Shown here piece by piece: positions 13,873 to 14,598 of a DNA stretch of 14,598 nucleotides; the first letter of the stretch is position 1, and each line of letters opens with the position of its first letter. The stretch lies in NCBI GenBank assembly GCA_900557355.1, contig USSR01000095.1:1-14598 (forward strand). The letters run 5' to 3'. A program made the translations under genes and the position numbers. A model generated the notes under the pieces. The model saw only the letters and a list, made by a program, of their open reading frames with translations. It searched no databases and had not been told where the DNA came from. This DNA is from an uncultured Bacteroides sp. Lineage in GTDB: Bacteria; Bacteroidota; Bacteroidia; Bacteroidales; Bacteroidaceae.

Positions 13873-14598
13873 ATGAGAAATTTATTTAACATCAGTGCCC
13901 TGCTGTGCGCGGCGGCCCTGATAACAGCTTGCTCCAACGAGGAAATGATGGAGAGCGGAACGTCTGCCGACGGCCTTACACTGACTGCAACGATGGGGGC
14001 AAACACACGAACGTCCGTAGACGGCAACTACCATGTGAACTGGACAACCGGTGATGCCTTTTATGCTTTTGGCGGCACTACTTCAGTGGACAAAGTTTAC
14101 TCCAGCAAGGGAACGTTTACCCTGAAAAGCGGAACCGGCACGACAGGAACCTTTGCCGGCATGGTGACGGGTGCGGTATCTAATTTGCAGTATGCAGTTT
14201 ATCCGGCTGATAAATACGCTTCCGGTACAATGACCCTAACCTTCCCTGCGACGTACACCTATCCTAATAGCAACGCGCCGATGTTCGGCAAGCTGAACTC
14301 CGGCAAAACGAGCGTGGACTTCGTTCAGCTGCTGAGTGGAATGATGCGTATCAAGCTGACCGGATTGGAAACTGGAGTATCCGGCTCACTGGCGCTGGCT
14401 GCCACAGGCATCGCCGGTTCGGCTGAACTGACGATAGATAATTCGGGTAATGCCTCGCTGAGAACTTTGTCGAGCACAGCAAACGAAGTGACAGTGTCGT
14501 TCACCACCGTGAACACCGACCCGCTGGTGCTGGATATTCCCCTACCCGCCGCCACTTACGCAGACGGTATTACCGCTACGCTGCAGATTGGCACAGGT
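13873..14598 (+). CDS. Fimbrillin-family (Mfa-like) surface lipoprotein, 3' end cut by window edge
   Basis: The frame is open for 242 residues to the window edge. It starts with a lipoprotein signal peptide whose lipobox LITAC gives the lipidated Cys20, followed by SNEE. These acidic residues right after the Cys fit the Bacteroides signal for export to the cell surface. Residues 37-66 show the fimbrillin N-terminal pattern: a beta strand, TRTSVDG (45-51), then a W57-x-x-GD (GD at 60-61). The rest is a Thr/Gly/Ser-rich beta-sandwich with SVDFVQLLSGMMRIKLTG (147-164), the usual second strand block. Such proteins are fimbrial subunits or surface adhesin components that assemble after lipoprotein processing. 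It follows the 48-residue peptide gene by 40 bases. Whether it is a stalk, anchor or tip subunit cannot be told from the part seen. Confidence 0.85.
   Translation, partial: MRNLFNISALLCAAALITACSNEEMMESGTSADGLTLTATMGANTRTSVDGNYHVNWTTGDAFYAFGGTTSVDKVYSSKGTFTLKSGTGTTGTFAGMVTGAVSNLQYAVYPADKYASGTMTLTFPATYTYPNSNAPMFGKLNSGKTSVDFVQLLSGMMRIKLTGLETGVSGSLALAATGIAGSAELTIDNSGNASLRTLSSTANEVTVSFTTVNTDPLVLDIPLPAATYADGITATLQIGTG

Overview
The window looks like a Bacteroides-type (Bacteroidota) chromosome. Five exact matches to the Bacteroides -7 promoter element TAnnTTTG sit at sensible distances upstream of genes. Good Shine-Dalgarno sites are nearly absent. The right edge carries a fimbrillin-type lipoprotein of the kind found in gut Bacteroidales. 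The species cannot be fixed from sequence alone.

Left 9 kb (1-8942), all on the minus strand: nine glycosyltransferase genes in a row. In transcription order they are GT32-type, GT4-type, GT-D-like, GT4, GT2, GT2, GT8, a GT2/GT92-like 'KNEED' enzyme, and a GT14 (core-2/I-branching) enzyme cut off by the left edge. Gaps are short or the genes overlap, and -7 elements divide the run into at least three transcription units (starting near 9065, 2666 and 1645). No polymerase, flippase, priming transferase or nucleotide-sugar gene is visible. The set therefore fits stepwise assembly of a fixed oligosaccharide, such as a lipooligosaccharide core or a protein O-glycan, better than a complete capsule locus. 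That assignment is inference.

Middle (9138-12935): two divergent genes share a roughly 195-base promoter region. One is a membrane phosphotransferase of the LTA synthase/sulfatase fold (minus). The other is an MsbA-like ABC exporter (plus). Next to the glycosyltransferases they suggest an envelope glycolipid module: sugars added inside, lipid flipped by the exporter, and phospho-alcohol groups added outside.

Right part (12936-14598), plus strand and visibly richer in GC. A 750-base stretch without a confident gene holds three separate kinds of structure. The first is a long hairpin built from CCTACAC/GTGTAGG heptamers. The second is an array of seven short palindromes on a 22-base period. 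The third is a promoter followed by a leader of about 275 bases containing an imperfect hairpin of about 148 bases. The leader runs into an unannotated 48-residue peptide gene, and 40 bases later into a fimbrillin-family lipoprotein that leaves the window. This leader-peptide-fimbrillin unit is the least explained part of the window.
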